The translations under genes were made by a program, and so were the position numbers. Below the pieces are notes generated by a model. It was not told where the DNA came from. It searched no databases and was given only the letters and a program-made list of their open reading frames with translations. This document shows positions 1 to 11,499 of a stretch of 64,000 bases of DNA, piece by piece. Source of the stretch: Pseudocercospora fijiensis CIRAD86 (taxonomy: Eukaryota > Ascomycota > Dothideomycetes > Mycosphaerellales > Mycosphaerellaceae); NCBI RefSeq assembly GCF_000340215.1, contig NW_006921537.1, forward strand, positions 1,825,011 to 1,889,010. Reading direction: 5' to 3'. Numbering within the stretch: position 1 is the stretch's first letter; each line of letters opens with the position of its first letter.

Positions 1-2640
1 CTATACGGCCTTATATACTATACTTCTTAGCTAGGTAGTTTAAATAGGCGTCCTATACTATATAGATAGTACGGTCTTAGCGATTGCGAATAATGCGCAT
101 ACCGAGATAGTAGTAAAGGTCGCTAAGTTCTCGTATACTAAAACGGTCCTTTAGTAACTAAGCGACTGCCTATAGGGTAGCTAAGGAGTATGCGATAATA
201 ATTATATTATCTATATAGATAATAATAATAGAGTTGCTAACCGTGTGTTTAAACACGTATACGTCGCTTATTATAGGAATGAAGTTTAGGGTCTTTAAGT
301 ACTTCCGAAGCTCTTTATACTATAGTATAGGTAATTGCTTAAGGCTATAAAGGGCCTTTAGCAATAAGTAAACTATACTCTTACTACTACGGTCCTTAAA
401 TCTATGTAGCTACTTAACGTAGATCTTATACTTATCGCTAATTATAGCGTTTAAGAAGGCAGTAAGAATATCAAACTACTAAGCCTCTAAGTCGTAGTAA
501 GTAATTATACTAAACAAGGTACGAAGTGTGCTTAGTTTAGCAATAGCGGTATAGGTCTCGTTATAGTCTTCGCCTTTAACCTAAGTAAAGCCCTTAACAA
601 CCTAGCGAGCCTTAAATCGACTAATTATACTATTAGCATCTCGCTTAATAGTAAATACCTATCTGCTACGGACGACCTTGCGGCTAGCAGGTACCTCCTA
701 CTTAGTAACGTAGATCTAGGTAGCGTTGTCTATAAGCGACTTATACTTAGTCTTATAGGCCTCCTTCTATTATAGCTAATATAGCGACTCCTTAGCGGCC
801 TTAAAGCTCTTTAGAATTAGAATATTATTATTCGGGGTGTTGCCTTATTTAGTAATATAGCAGGCGGCTATAAAGCCCTTTATATAGGCTATTAGTATGT
901 TAGCAAGGCTGCGGCGCTCTTTACGACTAGCGCCTATATCGGCTAAATAGCTACATAATAGGTCTCGAGCTAACTTATTGCTACGAGTTAAGCGTATAGT
1001 ACGCGGACCTATAGTATTAGGGCGTTTAAACTTAGGTAACTAGCCTAGCTCGCCCTTCTTAGCATTAGGGTTATATAGTAGCTCCTTATTAGCTAAATTG
1101 AAGTCCTCTTTATTAGCGGCCGGCGGTAGTTAAATGTTAGGTATATCGTCCTTAATCGGTAGTAGGTCGACAACCTTATTTAGCAATAGAACGGGTGCCT
1201 TAGTAGGTTCTTCTTGCTAAGGCAGAAGTTGCTAGACTATACTAGCAGCTTTAGTTGCCTTCGGAGCCTTATTCGTAGTCGTATTGAATAGGGCAGGCAT
1301 AACTAACTTAATAGTTATAAACTCGCTCTTAGACGGGTCGTTAGAATTAGTATATAGCTTAATGCCCTATAGCAATCGAAGGTTACTATCTAACTTAATA
1401 AATTAGATATCCTTCGAGGTAATAACCTTATACTTATTAGGCAAATAGATTATATATTTACCAGAGTCTACTAAGTCCTTAGCATAGCTAACTAGCTTGC
1501 TAAGCTTGCCTCGAGCGTTAAACTTCTTACTACGAGCTACACTATAGTCGTAGATAATAGTCGTATAGCTATAGGCACGTAGGTACTAAATGCGTAGCTA
1601 CGTACGTAACTAGCCGAGCTCCTTAGCTACTACTATATAGGGGCTATCTCTATCGAGTGCCTAGCTTAGTATAATATTAAGTACCTATATAGCGGTAGTA
1701 ACAGCCTGCGGCTATAGAGCCTTTAGAAGGTTAGCCTATAATATTATCTTCCGAGCGGTCGTATATACGATATAGTTGCTAACTTTAGCAAGGCTATTTT
1801 ACGTAGAAGAATAGGGAGCCGTAACCTGCAGTATAATGCTATTATCGTAGGCCTAGGACAGGAGTTAATTGCTACTATATTTACCCTCTCTATCGAGGCG
1901 GTAAATAGGAATTAAGTAGCCGGTTTAAGTGCGAATATAAACCCGATAGTCCTTAATTGCTACTATAGCGCCTAACTTTAGGCTACTAGTATATTCGTAG
2001 CGATATACTAACTTAGCGCACGTAAAGAGCGTAAAGTAACGCTCCTTACAAAGGCTAGGGTTAGTAATACAGACTACGTTAATATAGACAATATAGTAGA
2101 TCGTAGATAGCCGCATTCGCGGCAATCGGCTATATTCCTTATAGGCTATAGCTAAGCGGTAGGCAATGCAGTTATAGAAGGTCTGCTTCTTATCGCTAGT
2201 AATAATAATATAACCTTTAGCCTCTAAGTATAGAAGCTTAGTATAGTAAATATAGCTAAGACGTAGGTGCTATTCGTCTATAGTGCCTATTAGTACCCCC
2301 TTCTTCGACAGAAGCGTAATAACCTAGCTATTAGGACTAGACGTCGGGGTATATAGAAACGGAAGGCTATCCTTACAGTAGGTTTAAGCGATAGTAACCT
2401 TATTGCCTTTAGTATCGTATATAAACAAGACTCGCTTATCGTTACGGTAGAAACAGCCTTTATCGGTAAGCTTCTCGGTTAATAGTAGGTTAGCTACTAG
2501 ACTAGGTATATATAGTGTCTCCGATAGCCGTAGTATACTTATTCTATACTTATTAACAACCTCGGTACTAGCTATACTAATAAGCGTAGCGTACTTAGTA
2601 TTGCTACTAAAGCGAATAGGTATACTGCAGCCCTCGTATT
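1..2640 (-). mobile_element. Ty1/copia element C, pol part (left fragment, runs off window)
   Basis: RIP-mutated pol of a Ty1/copia LTR retrotransposon, read right to left. The best preserved piece (2384-2640) continues the aspartic protease domain and has the copia-type stretch ending in SETLYIPSLVANLL. Next comes a GAG-pre-integrase-like segment (about 2180-2330, LSKKGVLIGTIDE), then integrase and reverse transcriptase. The RT active site is at 206-217 and now reads YIDN where copia RTs have YVDD, a G-to-A change that removes a catalytic aspartate. Many TAG/TAA stops interrupt the frame. The element continues beyond position 1. Its gag and the protease active site lie at 22797-24250, on the far side of element B, and the reading frame joins exactly across the insertion, so both parts belong to one element. 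Inactive. Confidence 0.85.
2636..2640. repeat. Target site duplication GTATT, left copy (element B)
   Basis: The five bases GTATT directly precede the left LTR of element B. The same five bases follow its right LTR at 22792-22796. Removing B plus one copy restores an open protease frame of element C. Confidence 0.9.
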
Positions 2641-2836
2641 TGTTAGAGCTAAAGAGGTTACACGTAATTGGCATGTAATTAGGCCTAGTAAAGCTAGGGT
2701 CTTAGTGCCTTAGGCAGGGCTTAGCGCTTAGCGTTAGGCTAACTCTCCTACCTTCCTCCCTCTCCTCCTAGATCCTTATCGAATACTACTTATACCTACT
2801 ACTACCCTATCTACCTACTAATATACCCTTCTTATA
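2641..2836 (+). repeat. 5' LTR of element B (196 bp)
   Basis: Starts TGTTAGAGCTAAAG and ends CCCTTCTTATA (original CA end changed to TA). It matches 22596-22791 over its whole length. The differences I see are transitions, for example the initial TG here against TA in the right copy. A pyrimidine-rich run (CTCCTACCTTCCTCCCTCTCC) lies in its second half. Confidence 0.88.
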
Positions 2837-3093
2837 CAGTATTCGATCTACCCTTTAAGGGCAGTAGCTAGATAGTCCCTATTTTAAGATTTCAGCGGTA
2901 TAGCTACGAATAAGACTAATCTAACTATATTGCGCCCGAAGAACGGGACCTATATGTACTATTCTATCGAAACAACTATACTAATTATTAAGCAAGGCCT
3001 TCTATACGGCCTATTATACTAAGTTAAGCATACTAAGCCGATATCTACTAATTCCGCTATATCCGTATCTTAGGGGCTAATAATATATTATTA

Positions 3094-3425
3094 GTGTCGC
3101 CCCTTATAATAGCTAGTTTATTACGAAATAACAACCGTGCTACCGCTAGTAGCGCTAGCAACGACAACGCTAGTAGTATAGTGCCTACTAAAGTGCCTCC
3201 TACTAAAGAGCCTACCGGAGAGCCTATTAAAGAAGAACCTATAATTCTAGGTAATAATTTAGAATTGCCTATCGACGACATTCTTAATAATATTGTTAAC
3301 CGTCGATATAGCTAACTAGCCTTTAGCCCCTAACTAGTAGGGAGACTCTAAGAAGCTACCTAAAACAGGCTTACTGCCCTACGTTAAGAATAATAGCTAA
3401 AGGATAACCTCCTCGAAATTCGCCG
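3094..3425 (+). pseudogene. gag of element B, 5' part
   Basis: Open for 73 codons (3094-3312, stop at 3313-3315), then continues in the same frame through RIP stops up to the insertion point of element A. The protein is polar and low in complexity (runs of S, N, P, K and E), as in many chromovirus Gag N-termini. Across the 13.1-kb insertion and one copy of CGCCG the frame resumes at 16548 without a shift. The first codon of the open stretch is GTG, so the real start probably lies a little upstream. Confidence 0.7.
3421..3425. repeat. Target site duplication CGCCG, left copy (element A)
   Basis: CGCCG directly precedes the left LTR of element A and is repeated at 16543-16547 directly after the right LTR. 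Confidence 0.9.
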
Positions 3426-3613
3426 TATTACGATATAACACTATTGCATATACGATAGCAGGCAGCGGTTACTATTAACCGCTACGGTCGCTATTGCTAC
3501 TAATAGTAGGACTATTATATAAATAGCTTGCCTTGCGGTACCTTAGAGAATGTATTAACTTTTATACCGTATAACCGTTACGATACCTTCGTACTATAAC
3601 CGTGTGCCTAGCA
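3426..3613 (+). repeat. 5' LTR of element A (188 bp)
   Basis: Begins TATTACGATATAAC (original TGTTACG, first TG changed to TA) and ends GTGCCTAGCA. Pairs with 16355-16542. Position 3617 onward (TAGTAGCTTCGC, plausibly TGGTAGCTTCGC before RIP) could be the tRNA primer binding site three bases inside the LTR. Confidence 0.9.
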
Positions 3614-3699
3614 ACTTAGTAGCTTCGCTTAACACTTAGTTAGCTTCTATACTAACTACTAGTCCTCTACCCGAATCGACCCCGGTCGTTACGGCTACG

Positions 3700-6600
3700 A
3701 CGAGAATCGACGCGATTAGCTACGGGTCCTACCGATCTTCCGCCGATTACTACGATTTAACTCCTACCCGTTACGACGGTACCTATTCGATTTACTACCC
3801 TTCCGCACTATACCCTACCGACGCGCGAGCGCCTTATCGGCGATCCTATTAGTACCTCGAGGAGACAGTAGTAGTAGTTTCTACCTTTAGTAGTAATTGC
3901 CTACTATACTTAGGTCTAGGGTTAGCCGCTTTCCCTAAGAGGACCTGCCCTAATAAGCTACGCTCCTCCGCCTTTAGTTAGTTCTCCGTTATTGTCCTCT
4001 ATCTAGAGACTATCTCGCCTCTACCCTCTTACTAATAGTTTACTCGCTTGCCGTAGCTCCTTTAGACTCGCTTCTAACTCTAGTAGAAGCCTCGAAATTA
4101 GCTAAGCTAGCGGTTTAACCGCTGCCTTAGTACTATAATCTCGGATTGCTAGATATAGAGCCCTATATCCTACGTATCTGTTCCTATATTTAGAACTACG
4201 TCGATTATAGCGAGAACTTCGCGACCTAGCTTAGGGCAAAGCACGGCCGGATCGACTTGCTTGCCTTATACGTTCTATACTATTACCCGCTCGTAGGAAA
4301 TCCGCCGCCTCTATAGGCTAAAATCGAGGAACTCTACCTAGACGCCCTTAACGGTTACAACTTCCTAGGATAGTAGGTAGTAGATAAAGGAATTCTAACT
4401 AAATCGGTTAAGGAGCTTAAAGCCGCGCTTCTAATAGTGCGCGATTTACGCTATTACCGTTAATTCTACCCGGAGATCTATCTACTACCTATAGTAGAGC
4501 AGCGCCTACTAGCCCGACCGGCTTAAGTTCTACTACGGCCTACGGTTTCGCCTATTACTACGGTAGAAACAACCGTACCGCCGGAACAGCGTCCTAGTTC
4601 GCCTAATAGCTCGCTTAAATCGGTTTTCTTACGGAGGCTACTTAAGCTACGATACCTAGCGGACGAGAATCCTTAGAAGCTAAAGGGGCCTCTACCTAAG
4701 ACTTCCCCTAAGGAACTATTAACCGAGCCTTCCGATCTGTCGACGTTACCGTTCTAGGACATCGGTCGCGGCTAATTGCCTCTAATAAACGACGGCCTCG
4801 CCGACTCGTAAGCTAACGAGCCGCGTAGTCGTTTCTAATATCGTACCCTAGTAGATACCTCGTAGATAACCGAGGAGATCGATAGGGCGAATATCGCTAT
4901 ATAACAAAACCGTTAGCGTCGTAATTATCTTTACGAATTAGCTAGACGGAGAGGAGTCTATCTTAACGAAGTCGTATTAGACTTTCTAATAGAATAGGCG
5001 ATTTCTCCGCTATCGGCTACGCGTAAGCTAAGTCCGCCCTAGCCGAACCCGGGTTAATACGATTACTAGTAGAGGGTAGACGTATATATAAATGCCCGTA
5101 GGTACAGCCGCTTACGTCGGGGCGGGTTTACGCTAGGCAATCCGCCTAGCAATCCGCCTAGTAATCCTCCTAGCAATCTACCCGGTAATCCTCCTAACGA
5201 TCCTCTACTACCGCTACCTAGTAACTTCGATTTAGGTAATTCCTCTCGTAAGCCGACTTAGGGTTAGCCTTTGCCCTTTCTGCTATTAGACTTGTATAGT
5301 CTACTACGGGAAGGCAAGAAGTAACGCCGGAAGCACCGTCGGTATAGGGATAATCCGAGTAAGGATAGATCCTTATTAGATAGTAAGGATTCGGACGACT
5401 CCGATTAATCCTCGTTAGATAACGATAGCTCCTTAGATGCTAGTTATTATAGATACGCCCGCCGTCGCAGACACCGTTAGTATTATTAGGACTACGTCGC
5501 GGAATCGCTAGTTTCTAAAGCGAGTTATATCTAGAGGTACTACGCTCGCCCCTAGTAGCTATAGTTCGATCTAGCGTATCTTAGGTTCTTCGATCCTCTA
5601 CTTAGCGTTACGGATTACGGCGAGGGAGACTACGCATTAGTCGGGAACAAGATAATATACCGTTCGGTATATGCTTTTATCGAAGCGGCTAAGGATTATA
5701 CTTATATCGTAGGGCGAGAGACAGTTCGTCTTAACTTCTCCCTTTACTTTCGAGAGGTAGCGCTTAGTTAGTATTATAGTTACCTTTCTAGCTATAACCG
5801 AGTAAAGCTCCGTAGCGGACACGGTCTAAAGCGCTAGGAACGTTGTCTTAGTAAGAAATAGAAGGTCCCTCCGATAAAGGCGATAGATCTCCTCGATAAG
5901 TAACGCTACGACCGGTAGGATATCGCTTTAGGGCGTTTAGTAACGGACTTTATTATTAAGACGGTACGACTCGCTAAGGATGCTAGTATGCGGAAATCGA
6001 ACCGGCTCTTAGAAGCTTATCGTCGAATAGATCCGCGCCTCTAATTAAATATAGACGAGCTAAATCGTCGTATAAAGGTCGATAAGTAGGTTACGTACTA
6101 CGAGAAGTAGGTATTAATCTAGGAATATATGCTTTCGTCCTCGTCTAATCGTCGCCTAGACGCTATAACTAGGAACATTAGCCGCGCTAGTAAGGCTACC
6201 TAGTAGAACCGATATAAAGGGAACGCCTCTTATACCCTAGCGAGCTTCGCTCTAGTAAGAGCGTCCCCTAACTACCGGAACCGCGATATCGACCGACCGA
6301 ACCCGCTACGCCTTACTAACGCCTATTAGCAGAATCGCCTACCTAACGCCCCTTAGTAGAATCGCCTACTGCCGGTAGGAAATAGTAAAGGACCGTCGAA
6401 GGGTAGTAGCCCTACCTTCCTTCCGAAAGACCTAAAGCGAGTCGATTCGCGCCTATTTAATCGATAGGATAGAAAGCGTAACGATCGAGCTCGTAAGTAG
6501 GCTAACTTTGCCGATAATAGTAAGAGAGTAGGCGATACCGTAAATAATGCTAACTAAGCCGACGACGGCTATCGGGAGGATAGTTAGGAGGATAATAGGA

Positions 6601-9600
6601 GAACCGACGCGGATAATTATAGCTATTTTAGTAACGCCGGAGAAGACGCCGACTACTTTACCGACCTATACGACTCTAATCCGGGCTTAGGAGCTTACTT
6701 TGCGGGCGTAGGCGATCGCTCGCTATTAGCGTTAAACTCGGTGCTATAGGCTAAAGCGTCCCTACTAGCGGCGATCTAACTATTTGCCTCTACGAAGTAC
6801 GCTTATAAGGTCTATAGGCGGCGATTTAAGTTAGGCAACCTTCTATACTAGTATATTTATAAGGAGTATATAGGGGCGACGACGCCTTCTACTATTATCG
6901 AACGCATATCGGCAAACCCGGAAGTAATTTAGTTAAAGGCGCCTCCGTTAGCTTAGTAAGGTTACGTATTCCGGAATTAGCAATATATAACTTTCCCTCT
7001 TCGGTTATTACTATCTAGTGTATCTATATAGGTCTGCCTAGATACTAGCTATACGCTTACTATTGCGGAAAAAGACTTCGTTTTAAGCTATTGCCCGGAC
7101 GTAGAGGTACGTAAGCTGCGCGAACCGATCGAAATTAGCGGCATCGCCGGCGCGTATCGCTCCGGGGAATACGTTATATTAGATATGTTTGTCCTAGTAG
7201 CGAAGACGGACGGTATAGTCTCCCTAATACGAATAACTCGTAAGGTTTACCTAGTTCCTAAACTAAAGGCAAAAATCCTAGTCGGTATAGATACGATTAC
7301 TCTAAAGGGAATAAAGATCGATGTTCCCGTATAGACAGTTACTATAGCTAGTTAGGACAACGCCCGCTTTAAAGTAGCCGTTAAGCGCAAGAAAGGGAAG
7401 TCGGTTTAGCGCCCTATAAGGCTAGCGAAGGACGTAATATTAGCGCCGCGTACGGTCGCCCTCGCGCTAGTTAAGTATAGCGGTAACCTCCCTAAGGGCC
7501 GGGATTTTATTCTTAACGCCGGTTTCTTAGTCTAGCTAACTAGTAATATATAGGGATTGTCGTTACAAGCTCCGCCGTTAGTAACGGCGTATAATTAGGT
7601 CGTAGACGCTAATTTTTCTTATACGTACATTCGTAACGATACGACGACTCTAGTAACGATTCGAGCCGAATAGCTACTCGGTTTGTTAAGTAATAGGACT
7701 ATTGCTAGGGCCTACTATATCGACGTAGCCGACTACGGACTAGTAGGATTAAGTCCTAACGCTTTTACGGCTACGCGGGATATACTAAATACATAGCGGG
7801 AATACCGGTACGCGTTAGGCGTAACGATTTACGGTAACGATAACTAAGCAGACTAAATTGCTATAGCAGTCGAGCGGTACCTAGAGCTCTTTACTAATCG
7901 CTAGACGGTCGTTAATATTCCCGAGCACGATTATATGCCTATCCTAACCGTACTAAATTACCTAGATCTGTTGCTGCCCCCCTATATAATTAACCTAGGC
8001 AAGAGGGATCGTAAAGTAGTAGACAAGATATATAACGACCTATACCGCTAGGGGAAGATATAGTACACAACCGAGCCTACGCCCTTCGGCTTTCTAGTGT
8101 TTGTCGTATAGAAGCGCGTTGCTAACGGTAAAGGTAGTATAATCGATAAGTCGCAGGCAGTAGTCGATATCCGCGCCTTAAATAAGGTAACGATCCCCGA
8201 TAGCTATTAGATACCGCTCTAGGCGGATCTTTTTGCGCAATTAGTAAGGTGCTAGTATATTAGCACTATAGACTGTCTAACCTTCTTCTACTAATAGGGC
8301 GTAAAGCCGGAGGATCGTTATAAATTAACGATTAATACTTATTATAGCTAGGAACAGTATAAGGTCGCTATTATAGGATATTCGAATAGTATCTAATTCG
8401 TATAGCGGAAGCTAGATTAGATCCTTCGCGACTGTCGTAGCTTTACGCGAGCTTATATCGACGATATTATAGTGTTTTCGAAGACGTTACCTAAGTATCT
8501 CGACTATCTAGAAGCGGTCTTCTAGAGATTAGACGCCGTAAGGATTAGTATTAGTCCGAAGAAGACTTTCTTAGGCTTCCCCTCTGCGACCCTTTTAGGT
8601 TAGTACGTTAGCGGCCTCGGTCTAGCTACGAGTAAAGAGAAAATCGTAGCGATTACCTTACTTTAGTTCTCGGAGAACGTATAGAAGCTAGAGCATTATC
8701 TCGGTCTAACTAACTAGTTGCGGCAACACATTCTATACTATACGTAGATAGCGGCGCCTCTATAGGCGGAGAAGATACGCTTATTAAAAGGGGCGCTAGT
8801 TACTAGTAATAGTCGTCGCTAGCATATCGCTATTACGACGCTAGGTAAGAACAATTAGCACCGCGACGAGCTAGTAAAAGCGTTTCGCTTATTGTAATCG
8901 ATGTTCTACGAGCCCTCCTTCCTATACTATTTCGACCCTAACCGTCGCTTATACGCTAATATAGATTCCTCTAAAGAGTTTAGCTATAGCGCGGTGCTCT
9001 ACTATATCGATAGGGACCTAGACCCTATTCTATCTAAGGGAAAGGCGCAGTTGTTTCCTTATTACAAGGTTTAGCCTATTTTGTTCTTAAGCCGAGGCCT
9101 AACTTAGGCGGAGATACGATATTAGCTAATAGAGCTCGAATACTCGGGAATCGTATAAATAGTAAAGAAGGTAGGCTATTTAATATATGCTTTATCGAGG
9201 CCGACAACTATCTTTATAGACTACTATACCGCAGTCGGTCTTACTAACTCGGTATCGATAACTACGACTACCGATATAGATAAGTAGAACCTGAAATTAG
9301 TAAAGGCATCGATATTCCTTTCCTAATATCGAGTCGATATAGTTTACTACCTAGGGCGGATATACCTAGTTCTAGACGCTCTTAGTCGACTTCTAGGGGA
9401 TACGGAGTCGCCTAAGTTAACGCCGGACAAGGAGAACCTAGACCCGCTCTCTTACTATGCCGACGCTATGCCCTCTTCGGCCGATCTAGAGGAAGTAGCC
9501 TACTTCTATACGATATTAGTAGAGCTAGACCCGGATTTCCGACGTCGGTTAAACCGAGCGTACGATAACGACGAACATTAGTCTAGGGTTTTGCGACTAG

Positions 9601-11130
9601 TTCGATAAGTGTAGGCGCGGAATGCTTTAGAGCGTCTCTATTCGGAGGGAGCTAATATGCCTTCGGTAACGAAAACGCTAGTTCGGTATAAGGGTAGCAA
9701 AAATCCGGACCTATTCGTAGGTAATAAGTTTAATAGCCCGCTAGGCATTCGATTCTTCGAGAGGGACAGCCTCTTATATTTCTATAACTAATCTTTAGGG
9801 CGCGAGCGACTCTATATCTCTTAAGCCTTAATAGGCGAGATCTTCGAGTAGGCTTACGATAACCGTTACTACTAGGGCTTTTAGCGCGTCTTCGACCGCA
9901 TTTAAGCTTCCTTCTTTATATATTAACTCGCTCGCTACCTTCGCCTCTATTTAGATTATTATTACTAGTATCTCCTTTTACGTACCCCCCGATACGCTCC
10001 TTACGGCGAACTTTACCCGATCTAGAATGCGGAGGGCCTATACTATACTATAACGATAGATCTCGTAACCGCTCTACCGGTTATAACCGATAGATTTAAT
10101 ATACTATATACGATTACTTATAAGACGTCTAAGCGGGTAGCAGTCGTCCTAGGCAAAGAGGACTAGAAGGCCTACGACTAGGGCATCGCTCTAATCGATA
10201 GGCTTTACTTAATAGATATAAGTATACCGGTAGTGCTTATCGCTAATCGTAATCCTCGCTAGCTAAGCGACTTCTTTAAGGGCGTTTTCTCGCGCTTACG
10301 TACGAAGCTAGCTACGTCTACGGCCTACTACCCTTAAACCAATAGTTAATCCGAGCGAACTAACTAAACGGTCGAGACGGCGATTCGTTACTAGTTAGCG
10401 GATTATTCTAACGAGGATTAGACGACGTTTATCCTATAGTTATAGGCTACGCTTAACAACTCCCGTAATGCGACTACCGGTTAGTCGCCGAACGAGGTTG
10501 CTACGGGCGTAAGGACGAATCTCGACTCGCTCGATATACTATACGACTATCCGTATAATAGGGCAGCAGCGCGTAGCCGTATCTAGAAGAAAGTCTAGGA
10601 CGCGATTACTTAGGCGAACGTAAAAATAAAAGAACGGTATAATAGCAAGTATAAGCCCCTATTCCTTAAGCTAGGTAACCGTATTATGCTTCGCCTATAC
10701 CGTAGTTACAAAGTGCTAGGTTAGTCGTACAAGTTTAGCTACTATTTTAAAGAGCCTTTTATAGTTCTTAAAAAGGTCGGACGACTAGCCTACTATCTCG
10801 AGTTGCCGCTATTAATGCGTATCTATCCGGTAATATCGGTTTCGCAGTTAGAAAAAGCCCCTAAAGATCTAGATCCTTTTAAGAGAACTATTAATTACGA
10901 GCCCCCGCCCGTCGTAGCTAAGGACGGTCTAGGTTCTAGCGACGAGGGCGATTCTTACAAAATCGAGCGCTTTCTCGGGCGACGGACTATCGTCCGAAGA
11001 GGCTAGCCCGTTCTCTAATACCTAGTAAAGTAGAAAGGGTATAGGAGCGCCTATAATATATAGTATAATATCGACGACTTAATAGGCGCGGACAATCTAC
11101 GTAAAATCTATAATAACGTATACTCTCTAG
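3700..11130 (+). pseudogene. gag-pol polyprotein of element A (RIP-inactivated)
   Basis: One reading frame (codon starts divisible by 3) is kept from at least 4971 through 10803 with no frameshift; it is broken only by stops, mostly TAG with some TAA. Order: Gag-like region (about 4,200-6,700) with a proline/asparagine repeat NPPSNPPSNPPSN at about 5130-5205; retroviral-type protease near 7,030-7,320 (VCLDTSYTL; KILVGIDTI); reverse transcriptase about 7,900-8,600 with an intact active site YIDD at 8454-8465; RNase H about 8,930-9,400; integrase about 9,900-10,600; and a chromodomain about 11,015-11,130 (YLVK, stop, KGYRSAYNI, where the stop sits at a usual Trp). No CCHC zinc knuckle was found in Gag. 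Gag and Pol appear to be one fused product. Confidence 0.82.
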
Positions 11131-11499
11131 AGGAGGCGCCGCTATCCCGTACCCTCCGTAGGGTAGTAAAGCGGACGAGAGCTCGCTAGCCTTTTTTAGA
11201 GGTCGCTAGCTCCGCCGATAAAGGCGAGGCCGGACAATCTCTCGCGGTTCGTCGCAAATCGATATAACTCCGCGGCGCGACTCCTCCTTTAGAGTCGTAA
11301 TCCGCCTAGGCGTGCCCTTATATCGTTATCGTAACTACGTTACTTAGGCAACCGTTATACGTAGACGCGGGCTATCCCTTATTTAGTATCGATCTTTCCG
11401 GACGATAAGAGAGCTTTCTATTAATTACCGACGACGAATAGGAACGGCCCTTAAGCGCGATAACTGCGTCCGTCGCGGGGAACGTAAACTAGCAGCTTT

